Assembly (NCBI RefSeq): GCF_900094595.1
Contig: NZ_FMAD01000011.1
Coordinates: 1-64,000 of the forward strand
Direction: 5' to 3'
Length of the DNA: 64,000 bases
Source: Cupriavidus alkaliphilus
GTDB lineage: Bacteria > Pseudomonadota > Gammaproteobacteria > Burkholderiales > Burkholderiaceae
Part shown: positions 18,260 to 26,252 of the stretch, piece by piece
Layout: the number at the start of each line of letters is the position of its first letter
How positions within the stretch are numbered: the stretch's first letter is position 1
Notes under the pieces: generated by a model
Told to the model about the DNA's origin: nothing
Databases searched by the model: none
What the model saw: the letters and a program-made list of their open reading frames with translations, nothing else
Made by a program: the position numbers and the translations under genes

Positions 18260-19115
18260 CCTCGTCGCGCGGATGCGCGGCGGCGTGAACCAGCCAGTAT
18301 GAATTCGGGCTGGGAGCAGCTTGCCGCGCCGTCGGCACGACTACCAGCTGGCCCCCATCGACCAGCGGCCGCACCAGTTCCAGCCGGCCGAGCGCGATGC
18401 CTTGCCCCGCCAGCGCGGCGTGGACGACCTGGTCGTACTGGTTGAAACGCAGCATGCCGCGCTGGCTGGCATGACGGAATTCGCGCGGCGCCAGCCAGCT
18501 GCGCCATTGCAGCCACGGGCGCGGATCGTCGAATTCCAGCAGCGGCAGCTGCAGCAGTGGGTCGCCGTCCTGCCTGGCCGCGCCCAGCAGGGCAGGGTGC
18601 ACGATCGGGGCGATATGCTCGCCGAACAGGCGCACGGCGTCGGGCGGCGCCGCGGCGTCGCGGCAATAGCGCACCGCGAGGTCGATCCCCTCTTCACGCA
18701 GGTCGCTGATACGGTTGCTGGCCGACAGGCGCACATCCAGGTGCGGGTGGGCCTTCTGCAGGCTGCCCAGCCGCGGCAGCAGCCACAGGCCGGTCACGCC
18801 GATGCTGGCGGTGATGGTGACCGGCTGGCGGCCCTCGCTGCGGCGCACCTCGGCCACCACGTCCTGCAGCTGCTGCAGCGCGCTGTCGGCGCTGCGAAAC
18901 AAGCGTTCCCCCTCGGCGGTGAAGGCGACGCCGCGATGCTTGCGTACGAACAGCTGCACCTTTAGCTGCGCCTCCAGCGCATGGATCTGGCGGCTCACCG
19001 CCGACTGGGTCAGGCACAGGTCGTCCGCCGCCTGCGTAATGCTCATGCGCCGGCCGACGGCGACGAAGCCCTTGAGCAGGTCGAGGGAGAACAGGCGAAC
19101 CAGCGGGGTGGACAT
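18186..19115 (-). CDS. LysR-type regulator, GcvA-like
   Basis: A 309-residue regulator. The N-terminal winged helix-turn-helix (about residues 10-68) has FVAVGRRMSITQAADDLCLTQSAVSRQIHALEAQL, and the GcvA-like signature is QLFVRKHRGVAFTAEGERLF. The effector domain contains TITASIGVTGLWLLPRLG and ISDLREEGIDLAVRYC. A presumed target is the MFS transporter gene, divergently arranged 172 bp away. The effector is unknown. The 3' end overlaps the DUF2917 gene on the other strand. Confidence 0.9.
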   Translation of the reverse strand: MSTPLVRLFSLDLLKGFVAVGRRMSITQAADDLCLTQSAVSRQIHALEAQLKVQLFVRKHRGVAFTAEGERLFRSADSALQQLQDVVAEVRRSEGRQPVTITASIGVTGLWLLPRLGSLQKAHPHLDVRLSASNRISDLREEGIDLAVRYCRDAAAPPDAVRLFGEHIAPIVHPALLGAARQDGDPLLQLPLLEFDDPRPWLQWRSWLAPREFRHASQRGMLRFNQYDQVVHAALAGQGIALGRLELVRPLVDGGQLVVVPTARQAAPSPNSYWLVHAAAHPRDEVRRVAAWICREAAQTAMMPSPAAT

Positions 19116-19287
19116 GGAGTGAGCTCCGGGCAGACGCGCGAGACCTCATTACAGCACGATCCGGGAGGGTCCTGGCATGCGTGGTGCGCATGGCAGAACG
19201 ACCGAAAGATCGGTTGAAGTAAGACCTGCCGTCGCGTGCAATAGAGCCATCGCGCCTGCGGGCGCCATCGTTCGACAAGGGGCTGTC

Positions 19288-20556
19288 ATGACCATCCATC
19301 TGCCACGCTCGTCCGCTTCCGGCGCCACGCCCTGGTGGCGGCAACTCTGGGTGCTGGTGCTGGCCGGTGGCGTGCTGATGGGGATGGCGCTGGGCGTGCG
19401 CCATGTGCAAGGGCTGTTCATGTTGCCCATCATTGCCGAGCGCGGCTGGACCCGCGAGACCTTCGCCTTTGCCATGGCGGTGCAGAACCTGGCTTGGGGG
19501 CTGGCGCAGCCCTTCACCGGCATGCTGGCCGACCGCTACGGCTCGTGGAAGGTGATGGCGGGCGGGCTGGCGCTGTATGCCGCTGGGCTTTATGGGATGA
19601 CGCAGGCGCATACGTCGACGGCGCTGGCGTGGTCGGCGGGCCTTTGCGTCGGCGTGGCCTTGTCCGGCACCACCTTCGGCGTGGTCTACGGCGCGCTCAG
19701 CCGGATGACCGGGGCGGCGCAGCGCAGCCGCGCGCTGGGGCTGGCCGGCGCCGTCGGCGGCGTCGCCCAGTTTGCCCTGGTGCCGGGCGCCCAGGCGCTG
19801 CTTGCCAGGGCCGGATGGGCGGGTGCGCTGCTGCTGCTTGCGCTGGTACTGGCCGTGCTGGTGCCCCTGGCGCTGCCGTTCCAGGACCGCGGCGCGGCGG
19901 CGGCGCCGGACCACCACGCGCCGGACGCGGCCGGGGCCCAGCCGCTGAGCGCCGCCGTCCGCGAGGCCTTCGGCCATTCGGGCTTCTGGCTGCTCAACCT
20001 GGGCTTTCTTGCGTGCGGCTTCCAGCTGGCCTTTATCGCCAGCCACCTGCCTGCCTATCTGCTCGACCGCGGCATGCGTCCGGCCGATGGCATGGCGGCG
20101 CTCGCCATCATCGCGCTGGCCAATGTGGCCGGCGTCTATGTGTGCGGGCTGCTGGGAGGGCGTCACAGCAAGAAGTACCTGCTCGCCGGGATCTACCTCA
20201 CGCGCACCGCGGCGATGGCGCTGTTCCTGCTGCTGCCGCTGAGCCAGGCGACGCTGTACTCCTTCAGTGCGGCGATGGGGTTGCTGTGGCTGGGCACGGT
20301 GCCGCTCACCAACGGCATCCTGGCCCAGGTGTTCGGCGTGCGTTATCTCGCCACGCTGTTCGGCTTCGTGTTCCTGGGCCATCAGCTCGGCTCGTTCCTG
20401 GGGGTGTGGCTGGGCGGGCTGGTGTTCGAGCTGACCCGCTCGTACGACGCGGTCTGGTACGGCGCCATGGCGCTGGGCATCGTCGCCGCGGCGCTGCACT
20501 CGCCGATCGACGACCGCCAGGTCGTCCGTAGCGGCCTGGCGCCGGCACGGCCATGA
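19288..20556 (+). CDS. MFS transporter
   Basis: A 422-residue major facilitator protein with about twelve hydrophobic helices. After WWRQLWVLVLAGGVLMGMAL comes the loop 2-3 motif GMLADRYGSWKVMAGG. The central loop (QDRGAAAAPDHHAPDAAGAQPLS) separates two six-helix halves. The sequence resembles MCT/oxalate-formate-type carriers of organic acids, but substrate cannot be read from it. The ATG at 19288 is chosen because the preceding in-frame stretch is hydrophilic and non-family. The stop overlaps the start of a 45-codon gene, and a GcvA-type regulator lies divergently upstream. Confidence 0.88.
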   Translation: MTIHLPRSSASGATPWWRQLWVLVLAGGVLMGMALGVRHVQGLFMLPIIAERGWTRETFAFAMAVQNLAWGLAQPFTGMLADRYGSWKVMAGGLALYAAGLYGMTQAHTSTALAWSAGLCVGVALSGTTFGVVYGALSRMTGAAQRSRALGLAGAVGGVAQFALVPGAQALLARAGWAGALLLLALVLAVLVPLALPFQDRGAAAAPDHHAPDAAGAQPLSAAVREAFGHSGFWLLNLGFLACGFQLAFIASHLPAYLLDRGMRPADGMAALAIIALANVAGVYVCGLLGGRHSKKYLLAGIYLTRTAAMALFLLLPLSQATLYSFSAAMGLLWLGTVPLTNGILAQVFGVRYLATLFGFVFLGHQLGSFLGVWLGGLVFELTRSYDAVWYGAMALGIVAAALHSPIDDRQVVRSGLAPARP

Positions 20557-20690
20557 AGCCCGCTATGCCCGCGCTGGGCGCCTGGCTGTCGGTGCTTGGG
20601 CTCGCCGCGCTGTGCGCGGTGGCCCTGGCAGGGTGGCTGGACCCGGCCCATGCCCACGCGTGGATTGCGCTGATGGCGCTGTGCCAATAA
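20553..20690 (+). CDS. 45-residue hydrophobic protein coupled to the MFS gene
   Basis: A 46-codon reading frame (45 residues plus stop) whose ATG overlaps the MFS stop as ATGA. The protein begins MKPAMPALGAWLSVLGLAAL and contains one likely transmembrane segment, WLSVLGLAALCAVALAGWL (residues 11-29), followed by DPAHAHAWIALMALCQ. Codon use is GC3-rich like its neighbours. The overlap and membrane character suggest a small accessory subunit or stabiliser of the transporter; no family is recognised. Confidence 0.6.
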   Translation: MKPAMPALGAWLSVLGLAALCAVALAGWLDPAHAHAWIALMALCQ

Positions 20691-20849
20691 CGCACCCCCT
20701 GCCGTTGCCACAGGACAGCGGCGGTCGAACTGGCAACAAGCGCGGGCACTGTGTAACCAATCTGCAAAATGTATGCATTGCGGCACATTGAGTGCCGGCG
20801 CAACGGGTAGAATCGCGCCTTCCGTGCCTTTTGCATTCTCCCTATAACA

Positions 20850-21974
20850 ATGAGCTCCCGCCCGTCGCGCCTGCCGTGCATCGACGCCCTGAAAGCCGTC
20901 AGTTCGCAACTGATCGTCCTGCATCACCTCGCCTTCTATGGACCGATGTCCGACGCCGCGTACCGGCTGGCGCCGGGGCTGCTGGACTGGCTCTTTGACT
21001 ACGCGCGCATCGCGGTGCAGGTGTTCCTGGTGATCAGCGGCTTCCTGGCGGCGCGCAGTCTGGCACCCGACGGACGGCTTGAGATCCGCCAGCACCCGCT
21101 GTCGCTGCTGTGGCGCCGTTACCAGAAACTGGTGGTGCCGTTTGCCGCGGCGATCCTGCTCAGCGTTGCCGGTGCCGCCGTGGCGCGGCACTGGATGACG
21201 CATGACTCGATTCCGGCGTCGCCCACGCTGGGGCAGTTGCTTGCGCACCTGACGCTGCTCCATGACATCGTCGACGTCGACGCGTTGTCGGCCGGGGTCT
21301 GGTACGTGGCCATCGACCTGCAATTGTTCGCGCTGCTGCTGGGCACGCTGTGGGCCGCACGCGCGGTGTCGCGCGGCAGGGCGCCAGCGGGCGTGGCGGC
21401 CAGCATCGGCCTGGTGGCGCTTGCGGCCGTGGCGTCGCTGTTCTGGTTCAACCGCGATGCCGCTTGGGATATCTGGGCGGTGTACTTCTTCGGTGCCTAT
21501 GGCATGGGCACGCTGGCCTACTGGGCGTCGGCGCCCGGCCGGCCGCTGCTGCCGCTGGCGCTGATCGGCGCGGTGGCGCTGGGCGCGCTGGTGCTGGACT
21601 TCCGGCTGCGGATTGCCGTGGCGCTGGCCACCGCGCTGCTGCTGGCCCTGGCGCGGCGCGGCGAATGGCTGGAACGCTGGCCACGGGCGCGCGTGGTGGG
21701 CTACTTCGGACGGATTTCCTATTCCGTGTTCCTGGTGCATTTCCCGGTGTGCCTGGTGGTCAATGCGCTGGTGTCGCACCTGGCACCGGGGCAGCCGGTG
21801 CTGAACGCGCTCGGCATGGTGGCGGCGTGGGCCCTGAGCAATGTGGCGGGCGCCGTGTTCTACCGCTTCGTCGAAAGTGCGCAGCCGTTCGCGGCACTGC
21901 GGGCGTTGCTGGGCGGCCGCCGTGACGCGGCAGGCGACTCGGGCCCAGGCTCGGCGAGCCGCCCGACCATGTAA
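20850..21974 (+). CDS. Acyltransferase-3 family membrane protein
   Basis: A 374-residue polytopic protein of the acyltransferase-3 (OafA/NodX-like) family, which transfers acyl groups to extracytoplasmic sugars or lipids. It starts with LPCIDALKAVSSQLIVLHHL; the catalytic-type histidine pair is H25-H26 in VLHHLAFYG. Around ten helices follow, with VQVFLVISGFLAARSL early and YFGRISYSVFLVHFPV near the C-terminus, both typical of the family. No polysaccharide genes are adjacent, so the acceptor is unknown. Upstream 20691-20849 contains its presumed promoter. Confidence 0.85.
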   Translation: MSSRPSRLPCIDALKAVSSQLIVLHHLAFYGPMSDAAYRLAPGLLDWLFDYARIAVQVFLVISGFLAARSLAPDGRLEIRQHPLSLLWRRYQKLVVPFAAAILLSVAGAAVARHWMTHDSIPASPTLGQLLAHLTLLHDIVDVDALSAGVWYVAIDLQLFALLLGTLWAARAVSRGRAPAGVAASIGLVALAAVASLFWFNRDAAWDIWAVYFFGAYGMGTLAYWASAPGRPLLPLALIGAVALGALVLDFRLRIAVALATALLLALARRGEWLERWPRARVVGYFGRISYSVFLVHFPVCLVVNALVSHLAPGQPVLNALGMVAAWALSNVAGAVFYRFVESAQPFAALRALLGGRRDAAGDSGPGSASRPTM

Positions 21975-22199
21975 CCCTTGCACGCGTCGCCGCGCGGCAC
22001 TACCCGGGGCGCGCTTGCGTTGCGTGGTCGTGCGCGGCATCCGCGTGGTGCATGGGTGCCGCGGGCGTGGTGCCGTCGGCACGCCGGGCGTGCATAGCGC
22101 TGCCGCGGACTTGCGTTGGGCGCCACACACATGGACGCCACACTGGCGTAAACGGGCATTGGGCGATGGCACAAAGGTTGCCTAGTATGGAATCGTAAA

Positions 22200-22217
22200 C
22201 CTGACCGATTGGTCAGG
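22200..22217. promoter_or_regulatory. RutR-like operator upstream of the uracil operon
   Basis: CCTGACC-GATT-GGTCAGG is a perfect inverted repeat 24 bp before the first gene of the operon. Its core TGACC-N4-GGTCA agrees with the E. coli RutR site (TTGACCA-N2-TGGTCAA) at the TGACC/GGTCA positions. The operon encodes a RutR-like TetR regulator, so autoregulated control by uracil or a related pyrimidine is likely. Confidence 0.75.
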
Positions 22218-22241
22218 ATTCCATCGGGAACCGAGGGTGTC

Positions 22242-23480
22242 ATGTCCGACCATATCGTCCTGACTTCGCACGCGCGCCGCGACAAGCCGGCCGAACCGAT
22301 CCACTGGGGCGCACCCACGGCGGCGGAGCGCGGCCCGGTGATTGCCAGCCTGGGCAATCCGGCGCAGCGCAATGTGATCGGCACCCACGCCGGCGCCTAC
22401 GCCATCTACCGCGCGCTGGCGGTCGCCTCCGGCACGCTGCAGCGCGACCATCGGCCCGACCTGACCGACACCGCGCCGGCCGAGGCCATCGGCCCGCATC
22501 CGCAGTGGGGCGAGCCGGGCAAGATCGTCTCGCTCGACCCCTGGGGGCACCTGGTCTCCACCGTCTTTGCCGACCGCATCGCCGCCGGCGTCGATATCCG
22601 CCCGACCATCGCGGTGACGCGCGCGCACATCAACATGCCGGAGCTGGTCTCGGCCATTGCCGCGGGCCGGCTCAAGCCCGACGGCAACCTGTTGCATGCC
22701 AATGGCGACGTGCGCGTGACCAAGGCGGCGGTCGACCCGGTGTGGTACCTGCCCGGCATGGCGGCCCGGTTCGGCATCAAGGAAAGCGTGCTGCGCCGCA
22801 GCCTGTTCGAACAGACCGGCGGCATGTTCCCGGAACTGGTGACGCGGCCGGACCTGAAGGTTTTCTTGCCGCCGATCGGCGGCATGACGCTGTATTTCTT
22901 CGGCGATGTCAGCCAGCTGGGCAAGCCCGAGACCCGCGTGGCCTGCCGCGTGCACGATGAATGCAACGGATCGGATGTGTTCGGGTCAGACATCTGTACC
23001 TGCCGGCCGTACCTGGCGCACGGCATCGAGGTGTGCATCGAAATGGCGCAGCAGGGCGGTGTCGGGCTGGTGGTCTACAACCGCAAGGAGGGCCGCGCGC
23101 TGGGCGAGGTGACCAAGTTCCTGGTCTACAACGCCCGCAAGCGCCAGGTTGGCGGCGACCGCGCCGAGACTTATTTTGCCCGTACCGAATGCGTGGCGGG
23201 CGTGCAGGACATGCGTTTCCAGGAGCTGATGCCGGATGTGTTCCATTGGCTGGGCATCCGCCGCATCGACCGCTGGGCGTCGATGAGCAATATGAAGCAT
23301 GGCGCGCTGGTGGCGCAGGGCATCGAGGTGGTCGAGCAGGTGGCGATCCCCGAGGCGCTGATCCCCGCCGACGCCCGTGTCGAGATCGACGCCAAGGTGG
23401 CCGCCGGCTACTTCACGCACTACACGCCGCCGGATGCGAACGAACTGGCCCTGGCAAAGGGCAGGGGGTTGAACGAATGA
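22242..23480 (+). CDS. URC1-like GTP cyclohydrolase II paralogue (uracil catabolism)
   Basis: A 412-residue protein whose C-terminal half matches GTP cyclohydrolase II but which has an extra N-terminal domain of about 200 residues. The zinc cysteines are kept, C241, C252 and C254 in HDECNGSDVFGSDICTC, with RibA spacing. The active-site segment is changed: RibA has RGHEGRGIGL, here it is NRKEGRALGE. This combination is characteristic of URC1/Urg1 proteins of the yeast URC uracil-degradation pathway, where the reaction is still not fully defined. The ATG at 22242 has GAGG upstream. It is the first gene of the operon and overlaps the next by ATGA. Confidence 0.85.
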   Translation: MSDHIVLTSHARRDKPAEPIHWGAPTAAERGPVIASLGNPAQRNVIGTHAGAYAIYRALAVASGTLQRDHRPDLTDTAPAEAIGPHPQWGEPGKIVSLDPWGHLVSTVFADRIAAGVDIRPTIAVTRAHINMPELVSAIAAGRLKPDGNLLHANGDVRVTKAAVDPVWYLPGMAARFGIKESVLRRSLFEQTGGMFPELVTRPDLKVFLPPIGGMTLYFFGDVSQLGKPETRVACRVHDECNGSDVFGSDICTCRPYLAHGIEVCIEMAQQGGVGLVVYNRKEGRALGEVTKFLVYNARKRQVGGDRAETYFARTECVAGVQDMRFQELMPDVFHWLGIRRIDRWASMSNMKHGALVAQGIEVVEQVAIPEALIPADARVEIDAKVAAGYFTHYTPPDANELALAKGRGLNE

Positions 23481-24772
23481 CGAGGTATCCCGAGGACAGC
23501 GCCGGCAACGAGCGCCATGGCAACGGCTGGCTGAGCCCGGTGCCCGAAGGGCATCCCGCGGCGGCGCTGCTGTGCGCCGAGGCGGTGCGCACCCATTGCG
23601 CGGCGGTCACCGAACACGTGGCCAGCGGGTCGTCCGAACGCTTCACCTGGCACCCGGATCGCGTGCATGCGATTGCGGATTACGTCGCCAGCACCATCCG
23701 CCAGCGCTATCCGGACCTGCAGGTGCCGTATCACAGCCGCTGGCGCCATTTCGAAAGCGGCGCGGGCGACCAGCGCACGGACCGCTGGCAGGTGCTGTGC
23801 GAGCGCGCCGCGCTGAGCGGTCCCGAGCACCGCGAGGAGCGTGCCCGCATCGGCATCGACCTGGTGATCCCCAGCGTGCTGCTGGATGCCGGCGCCGGCC
23901 CGGAATGGCGCTACCGCGATCCGGCCAGCGACCTGGTGCTGACGCGTTCGGAAGGTCTGGGCGCGGCCAGCTTCGATTTGTTCGCGCGCGGCGGCTTCTC
24001 CGCGGCGCCGGGCGATCCCCTGCGCGCCGATGCCGAGCGCCTGCAGCGCATCGACGCCGACAGCATTGCCCACGCCTTCCAGGTCGCGCAGCACAACCCG
24101 CTGGTGGGCCTGGAAGGCCGCGCCGGGCTGCTGCGCCGGCTGGGCGAGGTGATGGACGCGACCCCGGCCCTGTTCGGCCGGCCGGCGCGGCTGGGCAACC
24201 TCTATGACTACCTGAAGGCGCACGCCGTGGGCGGCCAGCTCGAGGCCGGCTTCCTGCTGCGCACCTTGCTGGTGGGCCTCGGGCCGGTGTGGCCGGGGCG
24301 CATCGTGGTCGAGGGCGTGTCGCTGGGCGACTGCTGGCGCCATCCAGCCGCGCCGGGCGGGCTGGTGCCGTTCCACAAGCTGACCCAGTGGCTGACCTAT
24401 TCGCTGCTGGAGCCGCTCGAGGACGCCGGCCTGACCGTGACCGGCCTCGATGCGCTGACCGGCCTGCCCGAGTACCGCAACGGCGGCCTGCTGTACGACT
24501 TCGAGCTGATGGTGCCGCGCGATCCCGGCTTTGCCGCCGAACCGCATGCGGTGGATGAGCCCGTCATCGTCGAATGGCGCGCGCTGACCGTCAGCGGCCT
24601 GGACCTGGTGGCGGATTGCGTGCGCCAGGCGCTGGGGCTAGAGGAAGCGCAGTTCCCGCTGGCGCGCGTGCTGGAAGGCGGCACCTGGGCGGCAGGACGG
24701 CGCATCGCCGCCAAGCGCCGGCCGGGCGGCGCGCCGCCGTTTGCCATCACCAGCGACGGCACGGTGTTCTGA
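23477..24772 (+). CDS. URC4/Urg3 family protein (DUF1688)
   Basis: A 431-residue protein resembling DUF1688, the family of yeast URC4 and Aspergillus Urg3. URC4 is required for growth on uracil as nitrogen source, but its reaction is not firmly established. Visible features include HPAAALLCAEAVRTHC, VPYHSRWRHFESGAGDQRTDRW and the C-terminal FHKLTQWLTYSLLEPLEDAG and GLLYDFELMVPRD. There is no signal peptide. The ATG overlaps the stop of the URC1-like gene (ATGA), and upp follows after 72 bp. The function rests on the gene set as a whole. Confidence 0.83.
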   Translation: MTRYPEDSAGNERHGNGWLSPVPEGHPAAALLCAEAVRTHCAAVTEHVASGSSERFTWHPDRVHAIADYVASTIRQRYPDLQVPYHSRWRHFESGAGDQRTDRWQVLCERAALSGPEHREERARIGIDLVIPSVLLDAGAGPEWRYRDPASDLVLTRSEGLGAASFDLFARGGFSAAPGDPLRADAERLQRIDADSIAHAFQVAQHNPLVGLEGRAGLLRRLGEVMDATPALFGRPARLGNLYDYLKAHAVGGQLEAGFLLRTLLVGLGPVWPGRIVVEGVSLGDCWRHPAAPGGLVPFHKLTQWLTYSLLEPLEDAGLTVTGLDALTGLPEYRNGGLLYDFELMVPRDPGFAAEPHAVDEPVIVEWRALTVSGLDLVADCVRQALGLEEAQFPLARVLEGGTWAAGRRIAAKRRPGGAPPFAITSDGTVF

Positions 24773-24844
24773 ACGCGCCGCCCGCGCCGCGGGCGGCGTT
24801 GCAGGCAGGCAAGGCTTGTGCAACGTGGCTTCAGGAGCGTCACC

Positions 24845-25540
24845 ATGAACGACATGACCGCTGTTCCCGCAGTCGAGCCCGGCGGGCCGGATCCCGCCGA
24901 CCTTGCCGGCCTCTCCGGCGTGATGGTGGTCGACCATCCGCTGGTGCAGCACAAGGTCACGCTGGCGCGCAGCGAGGAGACCACCACCGACAACTTCCGC
25001 CGCCTGGTGCGCGAGATCAGCCAGCTGCTGACCTACGAGGCCACACGCGACCTGGCGATGGAAACCATCGCGATCCGCACGCCGATCGCGGCCACGCAGT
25101 CGCGCGTGCTGTCCGGCAAGAAGCTGTGCCTGGTGTCGATCCTGCGCGCGGGCAACGGCTTTATTGATGGCATGCTCGACCTGCTGCCGGCGGCGCGCGT
25201 CGGCCATATCGGCCTGTACCGCGATCCCGAGACGCTGGAGCCGATCGAGTATTACTTCAAGATGCCCGAGGACATCCAGGAGCGCATGGTGATCGTGGTC
25301 GACCCGATGCTGGCCACCGGCAATTCGGCCATCGCGGCACTGAACCGGCTGAAGGAGGCCGGCGTCACGACCATGAAGTATGTGTGCCTGATCGCCTCGC
25401 GCCCGGGCCTGCGCGCGCTGCGCACCGCGCATCCGGACGTCGGCATCGTCACCGCGGCCATCGACGACACCCTCAACGAGCACGGCTATATCGTGCCCGG
25501 CCTGGGCGACGCCGGCGACCGCCTCTACGGCACGCGCTGA
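24845..25540 (+). CDS. upp: Uracil phosphoribosyltransferase
   Basis: A 231-residue UPRT that makes UMP from uracil and PRPP. It carries VVDHPLVQHKVTLARSEETTTDNFR near the N-terminus, the PRPP loop VDPMLATGNSA, and the uracil-binding C-terminal GYIVPGLGDAGDRLYGT. In the URC pathway the corresponding gene is URC6, where UMP formation is thought to be the first step. The start at 24845 has CAGGAG upstream. A hairpin precedes the gene at about 24775-24799 without a T-run. The stop shares one base with the start of the next gene (TGATG). Confidence 0.93.
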   Translation: MNDMTAVPAVEPGGPDPADLAGLSGVMVVDHPLVQHKVTLARSEETTTDNFRRLVREISQLLTYEATRDLAMETIAIRTPIAATQSRVLSGKKLCLVSILRAGNGFIDGMLDLLPAARVGHIGLYRDPETLEPIEYYFKMPEDIQERMVIVVDPMLATGNSAIAALNRLKEAGVTTMKYVCLIASRPGLRALRTAHPDVGIVTAAIDDTLNEHGYIVPGLGDAGDRLYGTR

Positions 25541-26220
25541 TGGACTCGCGCGCTGGCCTTGCGCCGACGCCGCGCGCGCCGCCCGCGCGCGCGGTGGCGG
25601 GCGGCCGCATCCGGCAGGAGAACCAGGCCATGATCCTGCGCGCGGCCGAGCATGTGTTTGCGCGCGCCGGGTTTGCCGGCGCCACCATGGTGGAGATCGC
25701 CATGCGCGCGGGGGTGCCCAAGTCGAACCTGCATTACTACTTCCGCACCAAGCAGGCGCTGTACCGCGCGGTGCTGGCGCATACGCTGCAGCTGTGGCTG
25801 TCGGAAGCCGACGTGATCCGCGCCGAGCTGCCGCCGCAGGTGGCGCTGGAGCAGTACATCCGCGCCAAGATGCGGCTGTCGGCCAGCCATCCGGATGCGT
25901 CGCGGGTGTTCGCCAACGAGCTGCTGCACGGCGCGCCCGAGATCGGCGAGGTGCTGCGCCACGCCTTGCGCGAGCTGGTGTCGCGCAAGGCGGCGGTGGT
26001 GCAGCAGTGGATCGACCGCGGGCAGATGGCGCCGGTCGATCCGCAGCACCTGTTCTTCACCATCTGGGCCGCCACCCAGACCTACGCGGACTTTGAATCG
26101 CAGGTCTGCGCGGTGCTGGGTATCAGCCGGCTGCAGCCGCAGGACTATGCGCACGCCACCGAGCACGTGGTGGTGATGCTGCTGCGCGGCTGCGGCCTGG
26201 CGCCGATAACGCGGGCCTGA
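25540..26220 (+). CDS. TetR-family regulator, RutR-like
   Basis: A 226-residue repressor. The helix-turn-helix region lies at about residues 30-75: MILRAAEHVFARAGFAGATMVEIAMRAGVPKSNLHYYFRTKQALYRAVL. The ligand domain, with FANELLHGAPEIGEVL and HLFFTIWAATQTYADFESQV, resembles RutR/YcdC, which senses uracil in E. coli. The N-terminus has an extra proline/arginine-rich stretch. Its start overlaps the upp stop. It probably binds the palindrome at 22200-22217 and controls the operon in which it is encoded. Confidence 0.88.
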   Translation: MDSRAGLAPTPRAPPARAVAGGRIRQENQAMILRAAEHVFARAGFAGATMVEIAMRAGVPKSNLHYYFRTKQALYRAVLAHTLQLWLSEADVIRAELPPQVALEQYIRAKMRLSASHPDASRVFANELLHGAPEIGEVLRHALRELVSRKAAVVQQWIDRGQMAPVDPQHLFFTIWAATQTYADFESQVCAVLGISRLQPQDYAHATEHVVVMLLRGCGLAPITRA

Positions 26221-26252
26221 ATTCACCCATACCGGATACCACGACGCGACCC

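Noticed and set aside
18694..20499. A 601-codon minus-strand frame opposite the MFS gene
   Set aside because: It is antisense to a transporter with clear helices and motifs and has no coherent family features.
24774..24799. Hairpin (GCCGCCCGC/GCGGGCGGC) between the URC4-like gene and upp considered as a terminator
   Set aside because: There is no T-tract, and all genes on both sides form one operon; it is at most an attenuating or stabilising hairpin.
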